A stretch of DNA of 64,000 bases from Seiridium cupressi (lineage: Eukaryota > Ascomycota > Sordariomycetes > Amphisphaeriales > Sporocadaceae), in assembly GCA_036674765.1 (NCBI GenBank), contig JARVKI010000060.1:62001-126000 (forward strand), in the 5' to 3' direction. Positions 44,401 to 55,335 of this stretch are shown here, piece after piece. Made by a program: the position numbers and the translations under genes. Within the stretch, counting starts at the first letter, position 1. Each line of letters opens with the position of its first letter. The notes under the pieces are model-generated. The model was not told the DNA's origin. It saw nothing but the letters and a program-made list of their open reading frames with translations, and made no database searches.

Positions 44401-46002
44401 GAATTCTCAGCGTTGCTGCGACAGAGCAGAGATGTTCCTGATGAAGAGAAGCTGAAATATGTCGACACCATCATTGACCTTCTCGAGCTGCATGACCTGG
44501 CCGATACCCTGATCGGACAAGTTGGTGCAGGTCTGACTGTCGAACAAAGGAAGCGTGTGACGATCGGAGTTGAGCTGGTGTCAAAACCCAGCATTCTGAT
44601 TTTCTTGGATGAGCCGACTTCCGGACTTGATGGCCAATCTGCCTACAATACAGTCCGATTCCTGCGCAAGCTTGCCGACGTCGGTCAGGCAGTACTCGTC
44701 ACGATCCACCAGCCTTCTGCACAGCTATTCGCACAATTTGACACGCTCCTGCTTTTGGCCAAGGGTGGGAAGACCGTCTACTTCGGTGACATTGGCGACA
44801 ACGCCAATGTGGTTAAGGATTATTTTGGTAGATATGGTGCACCTTGTCCCGAAGATGCCAACCCCGCAGAACACATGATCGATGTTGTGTCTGGCCACTT
44901 GTCCCAAGGGCGCGACTGGAATGAAGTCTGGCTGTCTTCGCCCGAGCACGATGTAGTGGCAACGGAACTTGACCGTATGATCGATGACGCAGCCTATAAA
45001 CCCCCGGGTACCGTCGACGATGGGCACGAATTTGCCGTGCCTCTCTCGTCGCAAATCAAGATCGTCACCCAGCGAATGAATACTGCCCTCTTCCGCAACA
45101 CCGACTATATCAACAACAAGATCGCACTTCATGTTTCATCGGCACTTGTCAATGGATTCTCATTCTGGATGATTGGTGATACGGTTGGCGACTTGCAGAT
45201 GCGTCTCTTCACAGTCTTCAACTTCATTTTCGTCGCTCCGGGTGTCATCAACCAACTTCAGCCCCTCTTCATCGAGCGACGAGATATTTTCGAAACCCGC
45301 GAGAAAAAGTCGAAAATGTATTCGTGGGTTGCCTTCGTCACCGGCCTTGTCTTCTCCGAGTTCCCGTATCTGTGCGTTTGTGCAGTGCTGTATTTCGTGT
45401 GCTGGTACTACACGGTTGGATTCTCCAACGAGTCTAGTCGGACTGGCGCCACGTTCTTCGTCATGCTGATGTACGAGTTTGTGTATACTGGTATTGGTCA
45501 GTTCATCGCAGCTTACGCTCCAAATGCTGTGTTCGCCTCTCTCGCCAATCCTGTCTTCATCGGTACTCTGGTTTCCTTCTGCGGTGTTCTGGTACCTTAT
45601 TCACAGCTCCAAGTCTTCTGGAGGTATTGGATGTACTACCTCAACTCTTTCAACTACCTCATGGGCAGTATGCTTGTCTTCGACATTTGGGGCACCACGA
45701 TCAACTGTGCTGAAAGCGAATTCGCTATCTTCGACCCGCCAAACGGAACATGCTCAGAGTACCTCTCAGACTACATGATGAGCGCTGGTGCAAGCAGTAA
45801 TCTCATCAACCCCGATGCCACGGCTGGCTGCAAGGTGTGCCAGTATCGTGATGGTAGTGATTACCTCAGGACCCTAAACCTCGAGAGCTACTCATACGGC
45901 TGGCGTGATGCGGGTATCGTGGTTCTCTTTGCTTTCAGCTCATATGCTCTAGTGTATGGCCTGATGAAGCTGAGGACCAAGACCTCGAAGAAGGCAGAAT
46001 AG
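41461..46002 (+). CDS. PDR-type ABC transporter (ABC-G full-size)
   Basis: Plasma-membrane drug/lipid exporter, (NBD-TMD)2 layout, 1,406 aa. Exons: 41461–41800, 41892–42330, 42429–43326, 43393–43487, 43554–46002; phases all close. NBD1: Walker A is the fungal-degenerate GRPGSGCTT (split by intron 1), signature [11 protein letters not shown], Walker B-like [16 protein letters not shown]1 follows with [29 protein letters not shown] across intron 3. NBD2: canonical [12 protein letters not shown], signature [15 protein letters not shown], Walker [21 protein letters not shown]2 ends in [15 protein letters not shown] and a Cys-containing external loop. The swapped residues between NBD1 and NBD2 (Cys for Lys in Walker A) are normal for PDR proteins. 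Its regulator is probably the divergent Zn2Cys6 factor. Confidence 0.94.
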
Positions 46003-46213
46003 AGCCCAAAATTTGTAAGATTTTCGTTTTGTATAAAATTTAGAACTCGGCGTTTCTAGGCAGCAGGAGGGGCATGATATTTTGTGGCCAATCAGATGGT
46101 CACGGATAGAGAATAGAACATAGAGCTGCGACAGCGGAGAATAGGTACCTGATTGGAAAGGTGCTAACCTTAATAGAACACATAGTCCATAATTCTTTTC
46201 CTTTCCTATGCCC

Positions 46214-47595
46214 CTAGAATCTGAACATCACAATGCCACCGTGCTCGTTTTCGAATGCATCCGCGATGGAGCCTAATGTTGAAGAGATGTTTCTAATGCC
46301 GGTCAATATCTGATCCACCGCGTCCGAAAGCTCCTGTCGCCAGGTGTCTTTGCTCTGCCCTCTTATGTAAGCCACTTCTACGAGGGTATCCAGATATCGG
46401 ACAATGTCGTTGCGGTGAGTCTCCGCACTATATCCATCCTCATTTCCAAGGATTTGATCCAATGTCCATGGACTCCAAGCACACACCGGAGCTGTTGACT
46501 TGATAGGCACAACTACTGCAGGTACATGGGTCAAGAGATGGAAGCGAATCCTTGCTTCACCGGGGACTTTGGCCTGGGACCAAGCTGAGGCTGTCCTGTA
46601 GGGTGAGATGCCCATGAAGAAGATGGCGAATCGAGAATAATGGGTACTCGTCGTTCCCGCATTCTCACCGGTGTCTAGGCGACACATAGGTGCATCCTCA
46701 TTAGTGATGCACGATAACAATGTAGGCGCCAGTGCTGCGTCGGCTGCTTCCAAGTCAGCCGTTATAAATAGAATCATCACCGGCCATGCATATTACCTTT
46801 CAGCCCAGGTCCCATGACCTCGGCGACGGTGAAGTCTTTCTTCCTGGACAACTGGGAAACACGGCTCGAGCAATACAAATACGGACAGAACCAGCCTTTG
46901 GCACAGCTCAACACATGAGCCGTATCTTTCGATTCAAAGAATCTCAATTCGGCCTCCTCGCCGATGAGCTTGTGCTTGATCCTAACCTCCACACTCGTCA
47001 GCCCGGCCGTGCGCTTGACACTATGAGGTCTTGCGCCGCCCCTCAGCTTGTCAACCCCCTGATCCAGGCTCTGCTCGGCAGTCCAGCTTGCGCCGTGCTG
47101 CACCACAGTCTCGACGGCCGTGAGGGAACTGCCAATGAGGGCGTCGGCGCCAAAATGCATAACACCTGCTAAGGCCAGGTCTCGCTTTCGCAGGTTAGGG
47201 AGCACGAAAGGGTTGTTGTCACCCCAAGGAGATAGGTAGAGCGGCAACTTTACGGTCGAGGTGACGGATTGCACGCCAGCGCGCCCGAGGCGGGCGACGA
47301 GCATATTGCCCATGAAGCGCTTGGCAAAATGGCTTTGCTTCTCATCTTCATCTCCCTCCTGTGATCGTACGGGAGATAGCGCAGCTGGTTGACCCGATGT
47401 GGCTGAGATAACTTCTGCCTGATGAAGTGGCGGGCTGTCTTCGGGTACCGAAGCGGGAGGGGCAGACAGAGGCCTTGATGGTAGCGATGGTGGCGCATGT
47501 TTGTTGGTTTCGTCTTGATACCGCTCAGGCACCGCACCTTGGGGAACCTCAACCAGAATATACGGTGGTGGACCGCCGGCCGACGCCAAATCCAT
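46214..47595 (-). CDS. Conserved fungal protein of unknown function
   Basis: I do not recognise this family. Exons 47595–46797 and 46743–46214 (intron 53 bp, CTGAC branch, CAG) join in phase to 442 aa. The first 90 residues are Pro/Ser/Glu-rich and look disordered. The middle has RFMGNMLVARLGRAGVQS and LPLYLSPWGDNNPFVLPN. A region with His/Gly-rich VMHFGADALIG and two Cys-rich spots (SCAKGWFCPYLYC) follows. The second exon has FAIFFMGISPYRTASAW and WTLDQILGNEDGY, then amphipathic helices. No signal peptide or membrane segment is obvious. The splice pattern and long open frames make it a real gene. Confidence 0.7.
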
Positions 47596-48555
47596 GGTGC
47601 TGCTGAAGACCTGAACGATATTGGTCAACTCGAGCCGTGAGCCAGTCCTCAGCTCTAGGCGAATTTGGGTACAGTTTTCTGATGTTTTTGCCCTCTTTTC
47701 AAATGCCAGGTTGTTTAAGCCTGGAAATTTGGTGGAGGACGAGAACGGCGAGAATCACAAACAATTTCACGCACTTTCCTTGGTCTGCTTAGTTGAAGTG
47801 CATCAGGTCCAGCGCACGTGCCAAGAATGGTGATTCGGTTTTAGCCAATCACGGCAAGCGTGCCCCTATCCTGCCACCCGTCGCGCCGCCATTTTTGAGC
47901 AGCGACAACAGAATCTGCAAGGAGGGGTTTCGAGATGGCTTTTGTATGACAAATCTCGGCTTCACTCAGGGTTTAGATCATACATCCAATTGCACTACCC
48001 CAGAGCTACGGTCTAAACATGGATTAGTGCTACCGTTAATGCTAGCAAAATTTGGAAGATGGAGGTCTACATATCAACTGTATATGAAAACGTCACTGGT
48101 ATAAGAGGCTCTATATGTTTGGAGACAGCCCTGAAATATACGATATTGAATGCGCCCTCCCCTGTCTTCAGAGATCCGCAGACTATTGTAACAAGAAATA
48201 CAACATGTCTCTGGAAACCACTTACTCTGTACCATCATGCATTACACAAATAGTCGCCCGCCTCAGTTAGCTCTGGTAGCTCGATCAACACTGCAAGATC
48301 CCGGTCCCCTTGTTATGCACGTATATTTCTGACTGGATATCAATTGACAGTGGTGTCTTCAATTGAAGGCAGGCATTAAAATGAGTTACATTATGGATCT
48401 TTTCAATTAGTGTCCTTTGTATTTTGAATTATTGGTGTTGAAAGAACTTGAAGGTATTTCGTGGCTGCTGTGAGTCAGTGCGGCTTCTGCGTGTACGAAC
48501 ACTGAAGGATTCACAAGATCTTGAGCACGCCCCACTAGCACGAACTTGGCATATC
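47596..48555. other. Intergenic with gene 5' region and unexplained AT-rich sequence
   Basis: The first 300 bp are the likely promoter of the unknown minus-strand gene and include a CCAAT box near 47,845. The rest is AT-rich and stop-dense. The N-terminal third of the neighbouring Hsp70 relic might lie here, but I could not find it. Confidence 0.45.
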
Positions 48556-49806
48556 CGGCTCATTCTCACAGGTATGGCTGTTGCCATCGCTACTGGAATC
48601 GACAAGATTGACGGTTGAGAGGAATAACTTACAGTCGTCCTTGACATTGGCGCCACACAAGTTGATGTCACAGTCTTTTCAGTTGACCTAGGTGTTTTCG
48701 AAATTTTGGGTAATACCAGTACTAATATTGTTGGCGACGACTTCAACACGCGGGTAGTAGAATAGTAAATATTCAGCGTCCCATGTTCATCGAAACCCCT
48801 AGATTTCTGACAATGGCGATTAGCTATCTCGACAAGTTTGAGCAACAATGTGATGTAGACGCTCGGTCTAACACAGAAGCAACCAACAAACTTCAAGCCG
48901 CAGTAAAGATCGCAAAAAGAGAAAAAGCAATCCTCCAAGACACGATCGACGATTGAGATTGAATATCTATTCAATGGATTGAGTCTGAACGAATCGCTTA
49001 GCATCTTCACGTTCGTTGAGCTCAACTTGGATTTGTTCCAACGATTCATGGACTCTATTACATAAGTGCTCAATGGTAGGTTGCCGCCACTCATCCCTTA
49101 TAAGCTGCTTTTGAGTTTTTGAATTGTCTACCCCAATATATTTGAAAATAAGTCACACAGATCGACCATCTGATACTTGGCGGTGGCTCAAGCCGAATCC
49201 AAGAGGTAATCACAAGGCCCTCCTCTTCCACACAAGTACATTAATACCAGACTATAAATCCAGAAGAGTTTTGGGCTGTTCTTTGGAATGAGGAATAGGC
49301 TAACGGGTGCGAAACCGGATGCAAGTGTCGGTTTGGGCGCCGGCGTTCGCGGCTTAGCGCTATCTTCTGGAGGTACATACGACTTGGGTTGTAAGATGAG
49401 CACCAATCTACTATCTGTTGGAATTATGGATCTCAAGAATTACTTCCGTTCCAGTCTAAGCGGAAGAAAAAAAACTAAAAAAAAAAACTTATCAGCCTGT
49501 CAGGAAATGACGGGCGGAATTTACAAGACGATCGTCAGGCACAACACGCCTATCCCGGCGCTTTAATCGCATAAGTTCACCACTGCGAAAGATAACCAAA
49601 TTAACATGCTCATCAGGATTTTTGAAGGAGAACTCGTCTTCACGAAAGACAACAGGTTGCTAGGGGAGCTCGAAATTACCGACATCCATCCTGCTCCCAG
49701 GGGAATTGCAGTGATTGAGACCGCGTTAGAATTTGATGCAAGTAATGAATGCCTGCATAATTGGGTGCCGCAAACTGACTTTGTGATGGTTACTACAGAC
49801 GTGTGA
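48556..49806 (+). pseudogene. Decayed Hsp70 gene
   Basis: Pieces of Hsp70 lie in order over three frames. 48,556–48,765: GMAVAIATGIDK (family AAAIAYGLDK), then VVLDIGATQVDVTVFSVDLG (family DLGGGTFDVSLL) and TNIVGDDFNTRVVE, with three stops. About 48,864–48,951: NKLQAAVKIAKREKAIL. 48,949–49,065: TIEIEYLFNGLSLNESL and FVELNLDLFQRFMDSI. 49,152–49,211: IDHLILGGGSSRIQEVI (family IVLVGGSTRIP). 49,606–49,806: IRIFEGELVFTKDNRLLGE and ITDIHPAPRGIAVIE. The GGGTFD phosphate loop is lost. An intron-like insert interrupts the copy near 49,420–49,500. No frame longer than about 90 codons matches, and the longest open frame here (48,429–49,094, minus) is a chance shadow. A dead gene copy, not an active chaperone. 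Confidence 0.85.
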
Positions 49807-50729
49807 CGGTCCTGGTCTTCAGTTGTGGTTGTAGCTGCAACAGCCATAACCCAGCCACGTCACGTGCGTGGCTAGTGGCACTAGCTAGCAGGAGATAAAC
49901 CCATCGGTGGGAGCTTGTAGAGCGCAACCTCCTCACCTTAATAATCTTCACCAATATAACCCATATTGGAGGACAGCAGTTCAGTCCGTGACAAGACAGG
50001 TGATAGTGTAAATGTCATCGTTCATGACAAAGGTCCGTATATCTGCAGAAGCAAACGACGATCTGGCCAGCCTTAAATTAAGCCTCGCACAGAGACTGAA
50101 CAGAACTTGACCCTGATCGCAGTTACTTCTATAGGAGCCATATCACGAATCATGGCTGGCCTTCTTTATAGGATTATACGATATTTAACATGAACACAAT
50201 GGTGTTGATCAGATAATTCTTGCAGCTGAGTACATACAATCTTATTCAGTGATTCATCTAGTCGAGGACTTCGTTAACGACTATGACATGGAACACGCAG
50301 AAGCGGGTACCACCCCCGCGATATCATCATCGCAGAAATTGGGATAGACAATTCAGTTTCGGCTGCAAAAGACTTAGTCAGAGATCCCGAGCCCTCATTT
50401 TTGACATCAGCAGCTCCGGTTTCCCTGCTGTTGGCAACATCTAGGCAACCTTACGGTCGTTTCCATTCATTTTTGTCTAGTAGAATCGACGACTAAGAGT
50501 CCGCTTTGAAACTTGAGACAGATCATCCTTGCCCGATGCCCACGTGCTCGTGGTGCCGACTAGAGGCATATTGTGGCTCTCTAGAAAGCGTTCCTATAAG
50601 ATCGAAGGTATCCAGAATCTATGCTGGTATGCCAAAATATCTCAAGCGCACAGCCGTTTGTGTGCATAGTATCGGACTTCAGTCAGACATCTTCGTATCA
50701 CATTTCTCCTCCAGTACTTTGCAATCTTC
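49807..50729. other. Intergenic
   Basis: Sequence between the Hsp70 relic and mgs1. I see no gene. A small inverted repeat at 49,853–49,873 is listed separately. Confidence 0.45.
49853..49873. repeat. Inverted repeat around an E-box
   Basis: AGCCACG-TCACGTG-CGTGGCT: 7-bp arms on either side of TCACGTG, which includes the bHLH target CACGTG. It lies just after the Hsp70 relic, with no gene close by. Confidence 0.5.
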
Positions 50730-52418
50730 TCAGCCGTCTTCCAACAGATCGGCATCAACCACGGTTCCCAAGTCTCTCTCTTCCAGAAACTTTCGTCCCA
50801 GCAAGTCATCAGGAAGATAGTCCTGCTTGACTTTGCCGTCTTTGTAGTTTGGGTTGTATTTATACTCCGCGCCATATCCAAGATCCTTCATGAGCCTCGT
50901 CGGAGCATTCCTCAGATGTATCGGTACCGGTAAACCTGCTACACCTGGCTCTTTCAAAGCAGCATATGCATTGTTCAAGCCTCTATATGCCCTAGTTGAT
51001 TTGGGAGCAAGACACAGGGCCACTGCGCAATGCGCGAGAGGGATCCGAGCCTCAGGCATCCCGATTTGCTGCGTGGCTGTATATGCAGCTGTTGCAAGGG
51101 GCAGGAGGCTGTTGTCCGCGAGCCCGACATCTTCAGAGGCAATGACAACCATCCGGCGGGCAATGAAGAGCGGGTCCTCCCCCGACTGCAGCATGCGAGC
51201 CAGGTAATACAATGCCGCATCGGCATCTGAGCCGCGGACGGATTTGTGGAAGGCAGAAATGGTGTCGTAGTGCTGGTCACCAGCACGATCGTATACTAGA
51301 GTTTTGGTAAGGGACGTTTTGATGTCTGCTTTTGTTATGTTTTCTCGTGCCGAGAGGGAGATGGCCAATTCGAGGAGGTTCAGCGCTGTTCGTGCGTCGC
51401 CATCCGCAAATTTGGCAAGGTACGAAAGGAGCTCCTCGTCTAACAGGGGCGAGGAGAGGTTCGAAGAGCCAGATTGCTCTGTTTCCAAGGCGCGATTCAG
51501 AATATTAATGACGTCCTCCGTCGTAAGCTTCTGCAACGTAAATGTCCGACACCGAGACAGAAGAGCGTTGACAACCTTGAAACTCGGATTTTCTGTCGTG
51601 GCACCTATGAGGGTGATGGTGCCTGCCTCTACAGGCTTCAAGAAGACGTCTTGTTGTGCTTTATTGAACCGATGTATCTCATCGCAGAAGATGATTGTTT
51701 TCCGTCCCGTGAGTTTCGACTCGTTCTCTGCCTCTGTAAAGATCTTCTTGACCTCTTGAACTCCTGAGCTTGTAGCATTCAGCTCTATGAACCTCGACCC
51801 AACCATTTGTGCTATGCATCTTGCTATTGTAGTCTTGCCACTGCCGCTAGGTCCCCAAAGGATCAGAGATGGAACGCGATCTGACTCGATCAGTGATCGT
51901 AGCACACCATGTGGCCCGACTAGCTCTTGCCCAAACACATTGTTGAAGTTATGGGGTCGCATGCGCTCAGCCAGTGGTGCTGCTTTATTCGTCTTCGTCC
52001 TTTTTATGACCCGTCCCGAATCCTCTGCCACTGTCGCAGCTTCTGGTCGTCCATCAGCATCGGGCATGGGCAAGTCTTCGAGCTGGCCCGGTCCCTCGTC
52101 GAACCTTCGCTTCGTGCCGCCGTTTAGTGCTGGCTTTGTCGCTTCCTTGGCGCCATTCACCGAGAGTGCGCGCGCTTTGGAGGGAGTCGCTTGTATCGAT
52201 TGTGTCGCCTGTTTCTTCGACGCTGGTGTTTGGAAAAAGCTTGATGCAGGTCGTTTTTGCGACGAGAAGAAGCCATTTTGCGTCGGAGGAACGGCCGGTG
52301 AAGAAGATTCCGGCGGAGCGGCAGAGTTGTCAATCACAAATTCCTGACATTGTGAATCGATATGATCGTTGATCTTTACCGATTGGACTTGCCTGCTGCA
52401 GATGGGACATTCGACCAT
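50730..52418 (-). CDS. mgs1: Mgs1/WRNIP1 AAA+ ATPase of replication stress
   Basis: Clamp-loader-like ATPase (MgsA/Mgs1/WRNIP1) that acts at stalled forks with ubiquitinated PCNA. Single exon, 562 aa. The N-terminal UBZ4 finger is MVECPICSRQVQSVKINDHI followed by a Cys. A disordered Ser/Pro/Lys linker covers about 30–145. The AAA+ core follows: Walker A LILWGPSGSGKTTIA, Walker B IIFCDEIHRFNKAQQD, sensor 1 LIGATTENPSF, arginine-finger region LLSRCRTF. The C-terminal MgsA domain has DALYYLARML-like AALYYLARMLQSGEDP, RMVVIASEDVGLAD and HLRNAPTRLMKDLGYG. All expected parts are present and intact. Confidence 0.95.
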   Translation of the reverse strand: MVECPICSRQVQSVKINDHIDSQCQEFVIDNSAAPPESSSPAVPPTQNGFFSSQKRPASSFFQTPASKKQATQSIQATPSKARALSVNGAKEATKPALNGGTKRRFDEGPGQLEDLPMPDADGRPEAATVAEDSGRVIKRTKTNKAAPLAERMRPHNFNNVFGQELVGPHGVLRSLIESDRVPSLILWGPSGSGKTTIARCIAQMVGSRFIELNATSSGVQEVKKIFTEAENESKLTGRKTIIFCDEIHRFNKAQQDVFLKPVEAGTITLIGATTENPSFKVVNALLSRCRTFTLQKLTTEDVINILNRALETEQSGSSNLSSPLLDEELLSYLAKFADGDARTALNLLELAISLSARENITKADIKTSLTKTLVYDRAGDQHYDTISAFHKSVRGSDADAALYYLARMLQSGEDPLFIARRMVVIASEDVGLADNSLLPLATAAYTATQQIGMPEARIPLAHCAVALCLAPKSTRAYRGLNNAYAALKEPGVAGLPVPIHLRNAPTRLMKDLGYGAEYKYNPNYKDGKVKQDYLPDDLLGRKFLEERDLGTVVDADLLEDG

Positions 52419-53898
52419 GTTGATACGTGGTGGAGGGCAATTTGACCTTCGGCCGATTGATGGGACGCGTCAACGGCCTATCTTTTTTAGTGGTACGCGA
52501 ATAAAAATCTAAGGATTTCCTCATTCGGCGTAGTAGTTAGTGCGTACTTAGCGCTAGTGATGGGTACTGTAACGCTAATCCACGTGACCTCACAGTGGAA
52601 TGGCCTGGGTAACGGTGCCCGTCACAAGAGGCAGGACAATGTTGCCGAAACAATGTACGGTCTACTCTAGACCGGAGTTCAAGACAAGGATTAAACAGAT
52701 TAATTTTCTTGTCCATCTAACCTACCGTAGTGTAGCCTTGCCTGTGGGTGAAGGGAGGAAGAGCCTGAGGCAAGTATCCTACCTCGTACAATCTACGGGC
52801 TACCAGATATGGCTTCATTTGCTAAGACTTGATTCTCACCTAGCCGGGAGAAACGAAGAGACAGATTAAAGCGAAGGAGAGTCTTATACATGCATGCAGT
52901 ATGCGAAGAGGGGCCCAAAAAGAAGCAGCAGCAATTCTACAATGCACCATGTAGGTACAGTACAAAGCAAAGGACCGGCCCCACCCCGCAACCCCGCATT
53001 GCCCCGGCCCTGCAGACTGATGCGTGCAGGGAGGCAGTGCAGGTGGTGGTCTGAGACTCGCCGCACATTCATCCAAGATCTGGACAGTATCATCATAAAG
53101 ACTAACAACACGTGTTGGCTATTATGGATGCTACACTCGCTTGATAAATCGCTCATATTCACCTAATCTAGCAACTTCTTCAAGTCGTTCCCAGCATGTG
53201 TCTGTATAATTACTTGTCCACTTTATAGGACTGTTCCTCCTTGATTTGCCAAGAGGCAAAACATTCTGGATGACCAAGAAGAATTGTTTCAATACTCGAG
53301 AATTAGACAAAATATTTCAACACTCTAAAAATGACGCAGTCTAGGGAAAGAACCGTTAGATATGCAGGAGAATGGATGAGCCATAAGCTTTTGCAGCTTA
53401 GAGTAATAACCATGTCTGCAGTATATTTACTAACCCCCAAGAGTGCTCGGCAATTCCATTCAGCTAAGATTGCAGCCATGGTTGTGGCTACCATACAAAT
53501 TGATAGGATGCCGCCTCAGGCCTTTATAAGACCCCTCATAGTCAGAATTGGTTACAGTCATTTCTCATGTTCAATTCCGTTGGCCAGGAATATTGAGACC
53601 CGTCACTGCATAGCAGAAAAACATAACATAGAATTTCAATGCCATTCACAGCTACTCACGTTCTTCGACAGGGTGGTGGCACAAAACAGGATGCACCTAG
53701 TATGCTTCTCGTTCTCTTGGCTTCCTCCGAATGCGACTATCTCAAAAAGATACCACTCTACCATTTCTTTTATTTATCCCCCCGTCATCTCACACTAGTA
53801 TAATCTTTCTCTACTTTGGCATATGATTTTTGGCTATGTTACCTGTAATTGGGGAAAATATTAGGCCGTGCCCTAGTATATAGCGCAAGTGTGTTTCC

Positions 53899-54153
53899 TC
53901 ATCTCCCTTCTGCAAAACCATCAAGCAGCGCGGCCGTCCTGATCGCACTTGTAGCATCATCGGCAGATGAGCAGGCATCTGCTAGAAGACCGTGTTGTGC
54001 TAGAGTTTCTCTTAGTCGTTTACATATCCAGAAGCTTGTTCTTACTGCTGTAAAAGTACTAGTCTGCATCAATAGAGAAAGCAGTTCCTTATTCTGGGAT
54101 TGTTTGGCGTGCTTGATACAAGAGGGAGGCAAGTCGAAAACTTCAGGCGCCAT
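53899..54153 (-). other. Unassigned open stretch, protein-like
   Basis: 84 codons starting at an ATG (MAPEVFDLPPSCIKHAKQ...) with normal-looking composition and helical periodicity (SFWICKRLRETLAQHG). I do not recognise it. It may be an exon of a lost gene or a piece of a mobile element, and I cannot support a gene model. Confidence 0.3.
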
Positions 54154-54550
54154 GCAGTACCCAACTTACTAGCAAGGAGGTCTAATTTGTGCCATTAAAA
54201 TTCCCTTAAGAGCCTCGGTCCCCTTTCCATGACATATCCGAGTTCTAAACTCGCAAGCTTTCCTTCCAAATAATAACGTAGGAATAAAAGACAATCCCCT
54301 TGTGACCAACTGATGCTGTGAACTTCATTTTGTCATATTGAAATGTGGATCTTGGTATTCGCCATTGAATATACCTGACGCATGTGCAGAAGGGAGCCTT
54401 TGTCATACAACACTTGGTCTGCCTGTTCAACCGATATCTCTAGCTACAACTCTAGCGTTTCCGTCTATAAGTATTAAGGTCCTTGCCATGTCATTACCAT
54501 TACCACTTGGGTGAAGTATTCTAAAACGAGACAATTGCAGGTAATATCAA

Positions 54551-54790
54551 CGGCTTGCCACCTCTATTGATGAATCTATTTTTAATGGTCCATGTGATGA
54601 TCTAGGCTGGGCGGATGTAGCACTACGTAACTGGTTATCACCAGCTTGTAAAGATGCTACACCCGGGGCTATTGAACGTACACTGCAGCGCTTAAACACC
54701 ATCAATGCTCCAGAGTATATTGTGCAAATACTCCAGGAGCTTCTGCAAGTGAAACCAGCTTTCCGGGAGCAGCAATCTCAATGGTGGTGA
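54551..54790 (+). other. Unassigned open stretch without start codon
   Basis: 80 codons ending at TGA, no ATG, reading DLGWADVALRNWLSPACK and then LNTINAPEYIVQILQELLQV. Composition is that of a folded helical protein. It ends 63 bp before the compound inverted repeat. Probably the remnant of a coding element; family not recognised. Confidence 0.35.
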
Positions 54791-54852
54791 GGTTGTGGCA
54801 TCCTGCTCAGATGGCCTCCATGTCCTACAAACCGGTACCTATGACTGGCACT

Positions 54853-54887
54853 AGTCTAGTGTAGTGCTAGACTTGGCGCTGACGCCA
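54853..54887. repeat. Compound inverted repeat
   Basis: Two adjacent hairpins: AGTCTAG-TGTAGTG-CTAGACT (54,853–54,873, 7-bp arms), then TGGCG-CTGA-CGCCA (54,874–54,887). The second shares its core with the palindrome at 17,168–17,185. This could be the end of a degenerate transposable element. Confidence 0.55.
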
Positions 54888-55335
54888 GACTCCCTACACT
54901 CTAGGCTAAGCCGTACATTGCACCTTACGTGCTTACCTACAATGCACCAAGTTAGTGGTCAATTGCTGTGCCTCCCCACCAATTCGTTGCGCAACATTTC
55001 GACCGATCGCAGCCGCCCCACGGGTAGGTCGCGGTTTGCAGCACTCTCGACCTCGGGAATCGGGAAAGTCGAATTTGACCCAATCACTACCGCGGGTGTA
55101 GGCGTAAACACCACCAATGACCCCGGCGAAATCGCGCGCGCGCAACTCATAGCAAATTCGTACCAAGAGGGACGACCTTCGGGACGCCTGTGGCCAGCGC
55201 AGTCCTGGGTTCCTGCGCATACCCGCCGACCCGTCCTCGATGATCCACGAGCTACATGTGCCTTGCGTAACATAGGCACCCAATGGGAACACTTACCAAT
55301 GCCCACGCCCGAATAGTCTGAAGCAGGAGAGCACG

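Larger units (their letters stand above)
52419..55335. other. 2.9-kb gene-poor tract with relic-like pieces
   Basis: Low coding density between mgs1 and the AcuM-type gene. Two protein-like but unassigned open stretches (53,899–54,153 minus; 54,551–54,790 plus) and a compound inverted repeat (54,853–54,887) are described on their own. The 53,331–53,798 frame has no recognisable feature. The tract may hold old mobile-element debris. Confidence 0.45.

Noticed and set aside
14360..46002. Secondary-metabolite gene cluster (MFS exporter, Zn2Cys6 factor, ABC pump)
   Set aside because: No polyketide synthase, NRPS, terpene synthase or tailoring set; the genes are interleaved with housekeeping ones.
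48429..49094. 221-codon open frame on the minus strand
   Set aside because: It overlaps ordered Hsp70 blocks on the plus strand and has no recognisable content.
53331..53798. 155-codon open frame on the plus strand
   Set aside because: No recognisable domain, and composition is not gene-like compared with neighbours.
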